In this document: positions 35,411 to 43,785 of the stretch, in pieces
Position numbering within the stretch: position 1 is the first letter of the stretch
Layout: the number at the start of each line of letters is the position of its first letter
Assembly: GCF_014635685.1 (NCBI RefSeq)
Contig: NZ_BMDH01000003.1
Location: forward strand, 1-64,000
Length of the DNA: 64,000 nt
Origin: Galliscardovia ingluviei
GTDB taxonomy: Bacteria; Actinomycetota; Actinomycetes; Actinomycetales; Bifidobacteriaceae
Reading direction: 5' to 3'
Made by a program: the position numbers and the translations under genes
Notes under the pieces: model-generated
The model's input: the letters and a program-made list of their open reading frames with translations, nothing else
Told to the model about the DNA's origin: nothing
The model's database searches: none

Positions 35411-35650
35411 ATGGATGTTTCTCGTATTAAGGGTGCTCATGATTGGGATTTTCCCGTACCTGAGATTACTGCTGAAGCGATTGATGATTTTATTGCGGCT
35501 CTAGCTCGCGATGAAAAGCATTTTATGGATATTTATTATGATGCAGTTGATAGTTGCAGTCGCGAGATGAGCAATGAGCGCGATGAGATGGTTATTCGTA
35601 ATTATTACCTAGGGAATGAGTGGATGGATGATGTTAGAGATTCTGCATGA
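35411..35650 (+). CDS. Small partner of the HipA/CtkA-like kinase
   Basis: 79 residues from ATG 35411, with GGAGG upstream. It is acidic and helical: IDDFIAALARDEKHFMDIYYDAVDSC then MVIRNYYLGNEW. Small proteins with this pattern sit upstream of CtkA-like kinases in other bacteria. It overlaps the kinase gene, so it is a possible antitoxin or adaptor. I infer the role from position. Confidence 0.5.
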   Translation: MDVSRIKGAHDWDFPVPEITAEAIDDFIAALARDEKHFMDIYYDAVDSCSREMSNERDEMVIRNYYLGNEWMDDVRDSA

Positions 35651-36608
35651 TTTTTCTATGTTTCCATTGCGTGTGAGTCGGTATGATGGTGCTGCTGGTA
35701 AGCAGACTATGTATATCGGTGATCAGCGGTATATGGTGAAGTTCGGGTACACTGTTGATGAGCAGCAGCAACGCTCGTCACGCACGAGCTATGCGAATAT
35801 CCCTGTTAATGAGTTTCTTGGATCACGTATTTTTCAGGCTTCAGGTATTCCTACGCAGGAAGTGATGTTGGGTACGTATGGTGAGCATTCTGTGGCGGCG
35901 TGCCGTGATTTTATGCAACAGTATCCGAGCTCGTACCAGTTGCTGCATTTTAAGCAGCTTGAGATTAGTATGCCAGGTGAGAGTAGTTTGTCCAAGGCTC
36001 GTCCTGATTGGGAGTTTGTACGACATGTAATGACAGATTCACCGTATCTGTCAACATTACGGAGTCAAGTATTCGATCGCTATTACAAGATGGTATGCGT
36101 GGATGCGTTGATTGGTAATTATGATCGTCACTCGAATAATTGGGGTTTTATCGCTGACTCCGATACCAATATTGTTGCTCTTGCGCCAGTGTATGATTGC
36201 GGTTCGTGTTTAGCACCGCATTTATCTGAGGATGCGATGCGAGATCGGTTAGCTGATCCACGTTTGATGCGTCAAGCGAATATGGATGCACCGTACATGT
36301 CGATGAATGTGCGCAATAAGCGCCGTAAGTTTAATTATTTCTTACTCTCTGATGAAGGCAAGCCATTTAGAGCACAGCTTATCAATCTGCATGATTGTCT
36401 TACACCACAGGTGCTTGATGAGATTGTGATGAGTGTGCCCGGTATCAGTGATATAAGGCGCGATTTTTACCGGACTACATTACATACTCGCCGTGAGGTG
36501 GTATGGAAGCCTGCATTCGAGCTCGCTTTGCAAGAACGTGAGCATACTTTGAAGCAAAGCGAACCTCTAAGGTCACCCACTCGCCGACATAAGAAGCATA
36601 TTCGGTGA
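35628..36608 (+). CDS. HipA/CtkA-like protein kinase
   Basis: About 326 residues from ATG 35628; 35616 and 35658 are alternatives. Kinase features: YMVKFGY (glycine-poor lysine strand), a catalytic loop VDALIGNYDRHSNNWGF with the DRHxxN pattern of HipA, and PVYDCGSCL in the DFG position. HipA kinases phosphorylate GltX and cause dormancy; CtkA is a secreted relative. The gene overlaps its small partner by about 23 bp. It may stabilise the ICE as a toxin or limit transfer; this is inference. The C-terminus is basic (SPTRRHKKHIR). Confidence 0.75.
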   Translation: MMLEILHDFSMFPLRVSRYDGAAGKQTMYIGDQRYMVKFGYTVDEQQQRSSRTSYANIPVNEFLGSRIFQASGIPTQEVMLGTYGEHSVAACRDFMQQYPSSYQLLHFKQLEISMPGESSLSKARPDWEFVRHVMTDSPYLSTLRSQVFDRYYKMVCVDALIGNYDRHSNNWGFIADSDTNIVALAPVYDCGSCLAPHLSEDAMRDRLADPRLMRQANMDAPYMSMNVRNKRRKFNYFLLSDEGKPFRAQLINLHDCLTPQVLDEIVMSVPGISDIRRDFYRTTLHTRREVVWKPAFELALQEREHTLKQSEPLRSPTRRHKKHIR

Positions 36609-36657
36609 GCGCGCGATATACTAAACATGTATTATATCCGCCTGTCGGTAAATACTC

Positions 36658-36930
36658 TTGAACCATTTCCCATTGTTATCCTTGATAGCAGTGGGATTTT
36701 TGCCTATATGTTGTCTTTGCGCGGTAGTTGTTGCGGTGTTCCTAGTGTTCGCCAGGAACACCGCTCTGCGCGACGTAGCAAATCTCGCAGTCGATAAGTT
36801 TTTCTATCATATATATTTTTTCAGTTTTCTCTATAACTATCTTTCAGCATTCTTTTATTTCAATATCTCATTATTTCGATATCTCGGTATTTCTTTATTT
36901 CAGTATTTGGAGCAAGTGGTATTGCCCTAG
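36658..36930 (+). CDS. Doubtful small membrane protein
   Basis: An open frame with a TTG start and no ribosome binding site. Its first 60 codons look protein-like (a hydrophobic helix near residues 5-30, then NTALRDVANLAVDKFF), but its end runs into repeat array 5. It may be a decayed gene. It also encodes the hairpin at 36733. Confidence 0.25.
   Translation: MNHFPLLSLIAVGFLPICCLCAVVVAVFLVFARNTALRDVANLAVDKFFYHIYFFSFLYNYLSAFFYFNISLFRYLGISLFQYLEQVVLP
36733..36764. repeat. Perfect 11-bp inverted repeat
   Basis: GCGGTGTTCCT (36733-36743) and AGGAACACCGC (36754-36764) with a 10-bp spacer. No T-run follows. It may be an operator or an RNA hairpin. Confidence 0.6.
36853..36910. repeat. 8-bp repeat array 5
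   Basis: Regular units: TTATTTCAA, TATCTCAT, TATTTCGA, TATCTCGG, TATTTCTT, TATTTCAG, TATTTGG. It immediately precedes leader copy B. Confidence 0.65.
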
Positions 36931-37015
36931 CGATGCCACGCGGTAGTAGCCCCGGTTAGGGGCTGGGTATTTTTGAGGTGTCTCGCGTGGAAAAAGGCTA
37001 ACTGTCGCACCAAGC
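36906..37015 (+). promoter_or_regulatory. Structured leader element, copy B
   Basis: About 90% alike to copy A over the first 65 bp. Stems: GGTATTG (36918-36924) with CGATGCC (36931-36937), and AGCCCC (36948-36953) with GGGGCT (36959-36964). TGTCGCACCAAGC is at 37003-37015. It precedes the secretion operon by 55 bp. Confidence 0.6.
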
Positions 37016-37069
37016 GGCGTGTTTTTTCTATGAGACTGGCTGTGTCCATGCAGTTTGTGGAAAGGATTA

Positions 37070-37309
37070 ATGATGTTGGGCACAGTTATAGTTGCGGCTG
37101 CTGGGGCTAATGTGTTGACTCAGGCGTTGGATTTGTTTTCTCAGTTTGCCACGGTTGGCGGTGCACTTTGGGGTATTTGGGGCATTATTGTCTTGGCAAG
37201 CGGTTTGAAGGATCAGAATGGTCCTCAGATCCAGTCGGGTGTGTGGCAGTTGGTTGGCGGTGGACTTATTGTAGCTGCCGCGTTATTGTTCCATTCGGTG
37301 ACGCTCTGA
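37070..37309 (+). CDS. Maff2-like small conjugation membrane protein
   Basis: 79 residues from ATG 37070 after AAAGGA. Three parts: a hydrophobic N-terminus (MLGTVIVAAAGANVLTQALD), a Gly-rich middle (FATVGGALWGIWGIIVLASGLKD) and a hydrophobic C-terminus (VGGGLIVAAALLFHSV). This is the shape of the small Maff2-type pilin-like or channel subunit that starts many Gram-positive ICE secretion operons, before VirB6-like and PrgI genes. The next start is 10 bp away. Confidence 0.65.
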   Translation: MMLGTVIVAAAGANVLTQALDLFSQFATVGGALWGIWGIIVLASGLKDQNGPQIQSGVWQLVGGGLIVAAALLFHSVTL

Positions 37310-37318
37310 GGTTTGCTG

Positions 37319-38158
37319 ATGACTGATTGGATTGTGGCGATGCTTAACGCGCTGGGATCAGGTGTATCTGATAGCGCGTTGAGTACGCTGTTGCAAACAC
37401 CGCAGGATTATAACAAGGCATTGTATGATGTGAGTTTCACGGTGGCTAATACGGCGGTGAAGCCTATTGCGGCTACGATTTTGGCGATTGTGTTTACTTT
37501 GGAGCTTGCTCGTGTTGGCGCTCAGGTGGATGGTGATCGTCAGCTTGGGGTCAAGATGGTGGCAGCGGCGATGTTTAAGATTGCGCTGGTGTATATGGCT
37601 GCGGTGAATGCGCCATTGTTTTTGAAGGCGATTAATGAGATTGGCACGTCTATTATTGGCGGTTTCAGCAAGAGCTTATCGTCTTCGGGTGCTGATGCGG
37701 TGAAGCTGGGCGATGAGGCTCATGATGCGATTGCTGGGATGCATGGTATGGAGCAGGCTGGTGCGTTTGCGATTTTACTGATCCCGTTTTTGGTGTCACA
37801 GGGCGTTGCGATTGCGGTGCATGTTGTGGTGGCGTTGCGGTTTATGCAGTTGTATGTGATGACGGCGTTTAATCCGCTTCCAATTGCGTTTATTGCTCAT
37901 CAGGATACGCGCGCTTGGGGTATTGGCTATTTTAAGTCTTATGCGGTGGTGGTGTTTCAGTCGGTTACCTTATTTTTTACGTTTTACTTGTATCGCGTGC
38001 TGGTGAAGACTGCGGTTGCTGTACCGAAAGCTTCCAGTGATATTGGTATTAGCTGGTTTATTGATAATTTCACTGGTCTCATTGGCTCGTCCGTGCTCTT
38101 GTTGTGCGCGATTTTCATGAGTAATAGTGTGGCTAAACGCTTGTTTGGAGGCGAGTGA
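37319..38158 (+). CDS. VirB6/TrbL-like polytopic conjugation protein
   Basis: 279 residues from ATG 37319. Several membrane segments: TAVKPIAATILAIVFTLELAR, MFKIALVYMAAV, FAILLIPFLVSQGVAIAVHVVVAL, then two more near the end. This kind of protein forms the inner-membrane channel of the type IV secretion system, paired with VirB4. It is followed directly by the PrgI-like gene. Confidence 0.75.
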   Translation: MTDWIVAMLNALGSGVSDSALSTLLQTPQDYNKALYDVSFTVANTAVKPIAATILAIVFTLELARVGAQVDGDRQLGVKMVAAAMFKIALVYMAAVNAPLFLKAINEIGTSIIGGFSKSLSSSGADAVKLGDEAHDAIAGMHGMEQAGAFAILLIPFLVSQGVAIAVHVVVALRFMQLYVMTAFNPLPIAFIAHQDTRAWGIGYFKSYAVVVFQSVTLFFTFYLYRVLVKTAVAVPKASSDIGISWFIDNFTGLIGSSVLLLCAIFMSNSVAKRLFGGE

Positions 38159-38160
38159 TC

Positions 38161-38520
38161 ATGGCGTTGCAAATGCCGGTGTATCGGGAGATTAGCCAGA
38201 TTGAGGCGCTGGTGCTGTTGGGATTGTCGTGGCGTCAGCTTGCTGCGACTGTGCCAATGGTAGTGATTAATGGTGGGTTGTGTGCGCTCTTTTTTGCTGT
38301 TAATGGTGCTTTGGATATTACTACGTGGCAAATGTTTGTTTTGTTTGTGGTGGCGTTGCCGTTTGCGTTGTTTGGTTGGTGGCGTCCTCACGGCATGATG
38401 CCTGAGCGGTTTATTGGCTATGTGTGGCGTCATTACTGGGGTAAGAATTTGTATTTTCTCGATGGTGAGGCACGCAGCGTGCGCGTGAGCGCAAAACCTA
38501 CGGTCAAGGAGGCTCGATGA
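38161..38520 (+). CDS. PrgI-family conjugation protein
   Basis: 119 residues from ATG 38161. N-terminal MPVYREISQIEALVLLGLSWRQL leads into two hydrophobic segments, then a basic tail. PrgI proteins connect the channel to VirB4 in Gram-positive systems. The next gene overlaps it by 4 bp. Confidence 0.75.
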   Translation: MALQMPVYREISQIEALVLLGLSWRQLAATVPMVVINGGLCALFFAVNGALDITTWQMFVLFVVALPFALFGWWRPHGMMPERFIGYVWRHYWGKNLYFLDGEARSVRVSAKPTVKEAR

Positions 38521-40904
38521 TGATATTTAGTAAGCGTAAGCAGCAGGTAGAGAAAAAGCAAGCAGCTGAGCATCAGCGTCCCTCAAAGACAGTGAAGCAG
38601 CTGCTTGGTTTTGATAGCTTGCTGCGTAATGGGATTGCGTATTTGGGTGATGACCGGTGGAGTGCGAGTATTGTTTTTGAGGATATTAATTATCAGCTTG
38701 CGCCTGAAGCGTTGCAGATGGAGATTATTGATCGTTGGGCGAAGCTGTTGAACACGTTTACTGGATCGCAGTGTGCGCAGATTAGCGTGTTTACACGTTC
38801 TCGTGGTGTAAGTCAAGCTATGGATGATGTGCGATTTGCGTCTCGTGGTGATGCGTTTGATGCGTTGCGTGAGGATTATAACCGTATTGTGCGTGAGCGT
38901 CTTGAGATGGCTTCTCGCGATAGTGACACGATTAAAGTGTTAACGGTTGGTTTGGTTGAGCATGATCGTAATGTTGCGGTGAATGCGCTGAACGCGTTGT
39001 GTAATACGTTGATAGCGCAGTTGCATGCGATTGAGGGATGTCGTGCTTATCGTCTCAATCGCGAGCAGCGTGTGCGTTTGTTGAGTGAGTTGTTGCGTCC
39101 TGAAGAGCAGTGTGTGTTTAGTGAGCGGTATTTTGATGCGAAGCATCGTGATGTGAAGGATTATTGTGCGCCGTTTGCTATTGATGCGCGTAAACCACAA
39201 GAATTACATGTTACGTATGGTGTGCATGAGTATTATCATCGCACCTTGTGGATTAGTGAGTATCCACCTGAGTTGACGGATCAGTTGATTCAATCGTTAT
39301 CGGGCTTACAGGCGAAGGTGCATGTGAGTTTGCATTTGCAGCCGTTTGATCGTGAGACAAGTTTGGAGACGGTTAAGCGTGTGAATGCTAAGTTGAAGAT
39401 GCAGGAGATGGAGCAGCGGCGTAAGAATCGTAAGCAGGGGTTGGATCCGGATGATTTGCCGGCTGATCTTGCCGATCAGATTGAGCAGATGAGCGATTTG
39501 AAGAGTGAGTTGCAGCATTCTAATCAACAGTTGATGAATACTGCAATTGTGATTGGTGTTTCAGCTGAGAGTTTGGATGAATTGCGGTTAGTGTGTCAGA
39601 AAGTGCAGTCGAAGGTGAAAGCTGAGAGCTGCGCGATGGAGACTTTAGCGTTTATGCAGCCTGAGGGGCTGGTGGCTGAGTTGCCATTGGCGAATAATCC
39701 GTTGCCGATGCGTCGCACGTTGACTACGAATACTGCGGCTATACTGATTCCGTTTACTGCGCAAGAGGTGTATGAGCCGGGCGGTATTTTCTATGGGTCG
39801 AATGCGCGAACGGGTAATCCTATTGTCGCTGACCGTCGTTCGCATATGAATGCTAACGGGTTTGTGCTGGGTACTTCTGGTGGCGGTAAGAGCTTTAGTG
39901 TGAAGCAAGAGATTGGCGCGATGTTCCTCAATCGTGATGATGAGGTCATTATTATTGATCCTGAGCGCGAGTATTGTGCACTAGCGCAAGCGTTTCATGG
40001 GTCAATTATCCAGATGAGCGCTGGTAGTAGCACGCGTTTGAATCCGTTGGATATTATGTTGGATAATCCGTTAGAAACTGACCCGGTGAAGGAAAAGACG
40101 AATGCGGTTACCGCGATGATTGGTGCGCTCATTGGCGGTGATCAGGGCTTGTCGAGTGTGCAGAAGTCGTTGATTGATACCACAGTGTTGCAGTTGTATC
40201 AGGATTATCGCAATGGCATGATCACTCAGCCTACGTTGCAGGAATTGTATGATCGTTTGCGTCATGTTGATAATGTTGAAGTGCATAATGTTGCATTGGC
40301 GCTGCAAACGTATGTGGCTGGCTCTCTTGCTGGGTTTAATGGTCAAACTAACGTAGATAGTACGAACCGGTTTACGGTGTTTGATGTGTCCGGTTTAACT
40401 GGTGGGCTGCGCACGTTTGGCATGATGGTGGTGATTGAGCATGTGTGGAATCGTGTAGTGCTGAATAAGTTGCATGGTAAGCGCACGTGGTTGTATGTCG
40501 ATGAGTTTCATCGGTTTTTCTCGAACCCGTATTCTTCTGCTCAGTTTAAGGATTTGTTTAAGCGTGCTCGTAAGTATGGTCTTGGTGTAACGGGTATTAC
40601 GCAGAATATTGAGGAGCTGCTTGTTGATAATGATGCGCGTTTGATGTTGTCTAATAGTGATTTTCTCATGTTGCTGTCGCAGAAGCCTACGGATGCGGAT
40701 CAGCTGTGTGAACTGTTGGATTTGTCGGATGAGCAGCGTCAATATTTTACTGGCGTGATGCCGGGTGAGGGATTGTTGCAGATTGGTAATGCGTTTGTGC
40801 CATTTAATGCGCGTATTGCCAATGATAGCAGTTTGTATGAGTTGTATTCCACTGAGTTTAAGGACACTTCTACTCCTGCGGTTGGCGGTAAGGGGCGTGT
40901 ATGA
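38517..40904 (+). CDS. virB4: VirB4-like conjugation ATPase
   Basis: 795 residues. An N-terminal VirB4 domain is followed by the RecA-like motor: Walker A VLGTSGGGKSFSVK (about 450-463), the IIDPERE motif, and Walker B TWLYVDEFHRFF (about 657). ITQNIEELL is the typical late motif. It powers substrate transfer and pilus-like assembly. It overlaps PrgI upstream and the SLT-CHAP gene downstream by 4 bp, so the operon is tightly coupled. Confidence 0.93.
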   Translation: MMIFSKRKQQVEKKQAAEHQRPSKTVKQLLGFDSLLRNGIAYLGDDRWSASIVFEDINYQLAPEALQMEIIDRWAKLLNTFTGSQCAQISVFTRSRGVSQAMDDVRFASRGDAFDALREDYNRIVRERLEMASRDSDTIKVLTVGLVEHDRNVAVNALNALCNTLIAQLHAIEGCRAYRLNREQRVRLLSELLRPEEQCVFSERYFDAKHRDVKDYCAPFAIDARKPQELHVTYGVHEYYHRTLWISEYPPELTDQLIQSLSGLQAKVHVSLHLQPFDRETSLETVKRVNAKLKMQEMEQRRKNRKQGLDPDDLPADLADQIEQMSDLKSELQHSNQQLMNTAIVIGVSAESLDELRLVCQKVQSKVKAESCAMETLAFMQPEGLVAELPLANNPLPMRRTLTTNTAAILIPFTAQEVYEPGGIFYGSNARTGNPIVADRRSHMNANGFVLGTSGGGKSFSVKQEIGAMFLNRDDEVIIIDPEREYCALAQAFHGSIIQMSAGSSTRLNPLDIMLDNPLETDPVKEKTNAVTAMIGALIGGDQGLSSVQKSLIDTTVLQLYQDYRNGMITQPTLQELYDRLRHVDNVEVHNVALALQTYVAGSLAGFNGQTNVDSTNRFTVFDVSGLTGGLRTFGMMVVIEHVWNRVVLNKLHGKRTWLYVDEFHRFFSNPYSSAQFKDLFKRARKYGLGVTGITQNIEELLVDNDARLMLSNSDFLMLLSQKPTDADQLCELLDLSDEQRQYFTGVMPGEGLLQIGNAFVPFNARIANDSSLYELYSTEFKDTSTPAVGGKGRV

Positions 40905-42514
40905 GTGCTCGTGTGGCTGCTGCAAGCGGCAAGATTATTGGTCATCAGTCGGTAGCGAGTTCTCGGCTCATATCGCGTCATGCGCGGGCTACTTCACAAC
41001 GCCTGTTTGCTGTGGGTAGTGGCGAGACTGGTACAGCATCTACGTTGGAGCGTGATAGCGCAAGCATCGCGGTAAAAGCGGATATGCTGCCTGTGCGCGC
41101 TGCTGGTAAGACGATAGGCGCGATTGCCCACCGTCGGCGTAAGCACACCAAGGCAAAAAAGCTTTTGCAGCGTGATATTAAGCGCGCCAAGCGCTTGTCT
41201 GATCCCGCGTTGGAGGGTGTGATTGAGTCTGCGCAGCAGGCGTGGGATCGTAAGAGCCTGTTGAGGGTGAAACCGTACCGCAGCGCGCATAAGGATTTGC
41301 GTGATGCGGTACGGCAGTCGAGGCGTGCGGCTCGACAGTTTCAATTGTCTCATAGTCGTGTGTTTGGTCGTGCTACTCGTGCTGGTTTGCGTGCTAAGCG
41401 CGTATATCGTGATCTTAAAGACGCGTCGCGCGCGGTGCGCACGACTGCGGCGGCATTGAATGCTGCTCGTAGTGTGATTGTGCATGTGGTGACTTTTGTT
41501 GCATCGGCAGCGTTGAGCATGGTTACCACGGTGCTTGCCCCATTGATTGCAGTAGTTGTAGTGTTCTCGCTGGTGGTGTCGCTGTTTACTGTGGTTTCTC
41601 ATTTATTTGGTAGTGATACGAGCTCGGTAGGTAATGTGCCGTCTGAGTATTTGGATGATGTGCTGCGTGCTGGCAGTATTTGCCCTACGGTGACGCCACA
41701 GGTGATTGCGGCACAGTTGGAGGCTGAGTCTGGGTTTAATCCTCGTGCGGCGTCTTCTGCTGGAGCTCAGGGTATTGCGCAGTTCATGCCGGGTACGTGG
41801 TCTACTCACGGTAAAGATGGTGATGGGGACAGTAAGGCGGATGTGTGGAATGCTCATGATGCGATTTATTCTCAAGGATTGTACATGTGTGAGCTTGCCG
41901 GTCTTATTGAGCGTGATTTAAGTAGCGGCAAAGTGAAAGGCGATCAACTTGCGTTGACCCTTGCAGCATATAACGCTGGTATTGGTAATGTCGAGAAGGC
42001 ACACGGTGTGCCTTCCTTCGGTGAGACTCAAGGGTATGTGCGGCGTATTACTGAACGTATGAGTTATTTTACTGGTAATCAAGGCGGCACGATACAGGTC
42101 GGTGAGGTTGCTGGCAAGCTGGGTAATTGCGGTGAATGGCAAACGTTCTGTTATGGTCATGCTACTGGTAATACTGGTAATGCGTATCCTCCTCGTAATT
42201 GCACGTTGTGGGCGTATCAGAGGCGTGTGCAGCTTGGGTTGCCAGTTGGGTCGCATATGGGTAATGGCGCTGAGTGGGCAAATAGTGCGCGTAGGTTGGG
42301 CTATACAGTGAACCATACGCCTGCACCGGGTGCGATTATGGTCTTCCAACGTGGACAGGCAGGCACTGATCCGGTCTATGGGCATGTTGCGATTGTAGAG
42401 CGTGTGAATGCTGACGGATCAGTATATGTGTCTCAGGGTGGTATTGGGTTTGCTACATTCCCGTTTTATGAGACGTATCAGCGCGCGTCAAATTTTGAAT
42501 ACATCCATAATTAG
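40901..42514 (+). CDS. Bifunctional wall hydrolase: SLT plus CHAP
   Basis: 537 residues. A basic cytoplasmic region of about 180 residues is followed by a membrane segment (about 190-225). The soluble lytic transglycosylase domain has catalytic Glu in QLEAESGFNP (about 275), then AGAQGIAQFMPGTW and LAAYNAGIGNV. A CHAP domain follows with catalytic Cys in RNCTLWAY and His in YGHVAIVE. Such enzymes open local gaps in the wall of donor cells so the T4SS can assemble. It overlaps virB4 by 4 bp. Confidence 0.9.
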   Translation: MSARVAAASGKIIGHQSVASSRLISRHARATSQRLFAVGSGETGTASTLERDSASIAVKADMLPVRAAGKTIGAIAHRRRKHTKAKKLLQRDIKRAKRLSDPALEGVIESAQQAWDRKSLLRVKPYRSAHKDLRDAVRQSRRAARQFQLSHSRVFGRATRAGLRAKRVYRDLKDASRAVRTTAAALNAARSVIVHVVTFVASAALSMVTTVLAPLIAVVVVFSLVVSLFTVVSHLFGSDTSSVGNVPSEYLDDVLRAGSICPTVTPQVIAAQLEAESGFNPRAASSAGAQGIAQFMPGTWSTHGKDGDGDSKADVWNAHDAIYSQGLYMCELAGLIERDLSSGKVKGDQLALTLAAYNAGIGNVEKAHGVPSFGETQGYVRRITERMSYFTGNQGGTIQVGEVAGKLGNCGEWQTFCYGHATGNTGNAYPPRNCTLWAYQRRVQLGLPVGSHMGNGAEWANSARRLGYTVNHTPAPGAIMVFQRGQAGTDPVYGHVAIVERVNADGSVYVSQGGIGFATFPFYETYQRASNFEYIHN

Positions 42515-42525
42515 GCGGTGAGAGT

Positions 42526-43785
42526 GTGAGCTTAGTGTTGGATAAGCGTCTTACGTCGTGGCAGTTGTATCATATGGCGATTAACCCTGATTTTGAGCCA
42601 ATCCTGCCACTCATCGTCTTACATGATCACGCATATGCTGCGCTACAGGCGTGGTATGAGCAGTATCAGGAAACTGGAGAGTTTGGTATCGTGCCCAAGC
42701 CGAGTGAGCCGGAAGCACGTGGACTATTTGCTCGTCAAGGCAGGATACCGTCGTTACGGCAGGTGGATGCGTATGTGCAGGAGCAGCAGGGTGCGCGCAG
42801 TGGTGGTACGCAATCCGAGTTAAGCGATCTGCCTACTGAAACGTTGCGGGAGGATGCTGCTCGTGATTTGCCGTTGCAGTCAGATCAATCGGTTGAGTCG
42901 TTTGATGATAGTGTGACGCTTGGTTTTGATTGGCGTGTTGTCAAACGTGCTGGCATAGCAGTTGTAATGTGTGCAGTGCTTGTTGGTCTGGTGATTGGTG
43001 GCGTACAGTGGCACAGGCACACCCAGCAGCAACGATTTACACAGGCGCAAGCAGATTGTCGAGCGAGCATACAGCAGGTGCAGGATAGGCAGCGTGCATG
43101 GCAGCGTCTCGTGGATACTGCATCTACCAAGCAGGCGTTAGCGTACATCGAGCAGGATGTTGCAGACAAACAAGTGCTCACACAGCTGCATCACGCTGCA
43201 CAACCTCCTAAGATAACGTTGCATCAATGCACAGGCGATACCGTAAGCGCACTGCAGGATGTGACCAATACTCATACAGCGTTAGCGGATACGCTTACTC
43301 AGCGTACAAGTGTGTTACGTAAAGCAATACAGGCAGTACAATCCTCGCATCGTAAGCAACTCGATGGCCAGCGTGGCGAGTTACAAGTGGCGATTAACGG
43401 GGCGCAAGCCTTACTTGATTCGTCCAGTGGCAATGTTGCAGATGATGCTACAAGGGATGCGCTTGCTCGGGCGATTGCCCAGGCACGATCCGTGTATCAG
43501 GATAATAATGTGAGCGATATACAGTCGTATATTACTGCGGGTAAAAGCCTTGTGGATGCACAGGCAGCAGTGCAGGCAAGCATTGACGCAAAAGTGCAGG
43601 CGGATGAGCGGGCGAAGCAGCAAGCTGCCCAAGATGCCCAGCCGCAAGCGGCTACCCCGTCACCGCATTATGTGACCGCGCCACAACGGACTGCTCCTGC
43701 TGCACCGCAAGCTCCTACTCCGCCAACATGGAGCGTGCCTGCACCAAGCTCTAATCCACTACCGGACAGTGATGGTAGTCTTTAA
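42526..43785 (+). CDS. Variant-LRR and coiled-coil membrane protein
   Basis: 419 residues from GTG 42526. The N-terminus has a variant leucine-rich repeat (TSWQLYHMAINPDFEPILPLIVLHDHAYAALQAWY), then one membrane segment (about 147-168) and an extracytoplasmic helical part with a module like the one in the protein at 29744 (LLDSSSGNVADDATRDALARAI). A Pro/Ala-rich tail ends it. It converges with virD4, overlapping by 4 bp. It is probably an accessory of the mating channel. Confidence 0.6.
   Translation: MSLVLDKRLTSWQLYHMAINPDFEPILPLIVLHDHAYAALQAWYEQYQETGEFGIVPKPSEPEARGLFARQGRIPSLRQVDAYVQEQQGARSGGTQSELSDLPTETLREDAARDLPLQSDQSVESFDDSVTLGFDWRVVKRAGIAVVMCAVLVGLVIGGVQWHRHTQQQRFTQAQADCRASIQQVQDRQRAWQRLVDTASTKQALAYIEQDVADKQVLTQLHHAAQPPKITLHQCTGDTVSALQDVTNTHTALADTLTQRTSVLRKAIQAVQSSHRKQLDGQRGELQVAINGAQALLDSSSGNVADDATRDALARAIAQARSVYQDNNVSDIQSYITAGKSLVDAQAAVQASIDAKVQADERAKQQAAQDAQPQAATPSPHYVTAPQRTAPAAPQAPTPPTWSVPAPSSNPLPDSDGSL

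Noticed and set aside
36733-36764. Intrinsic terminator after the kinase gene
   Set aside because: The stem is perfect but no T-run follows, so it is listed only as an inverted repeat.
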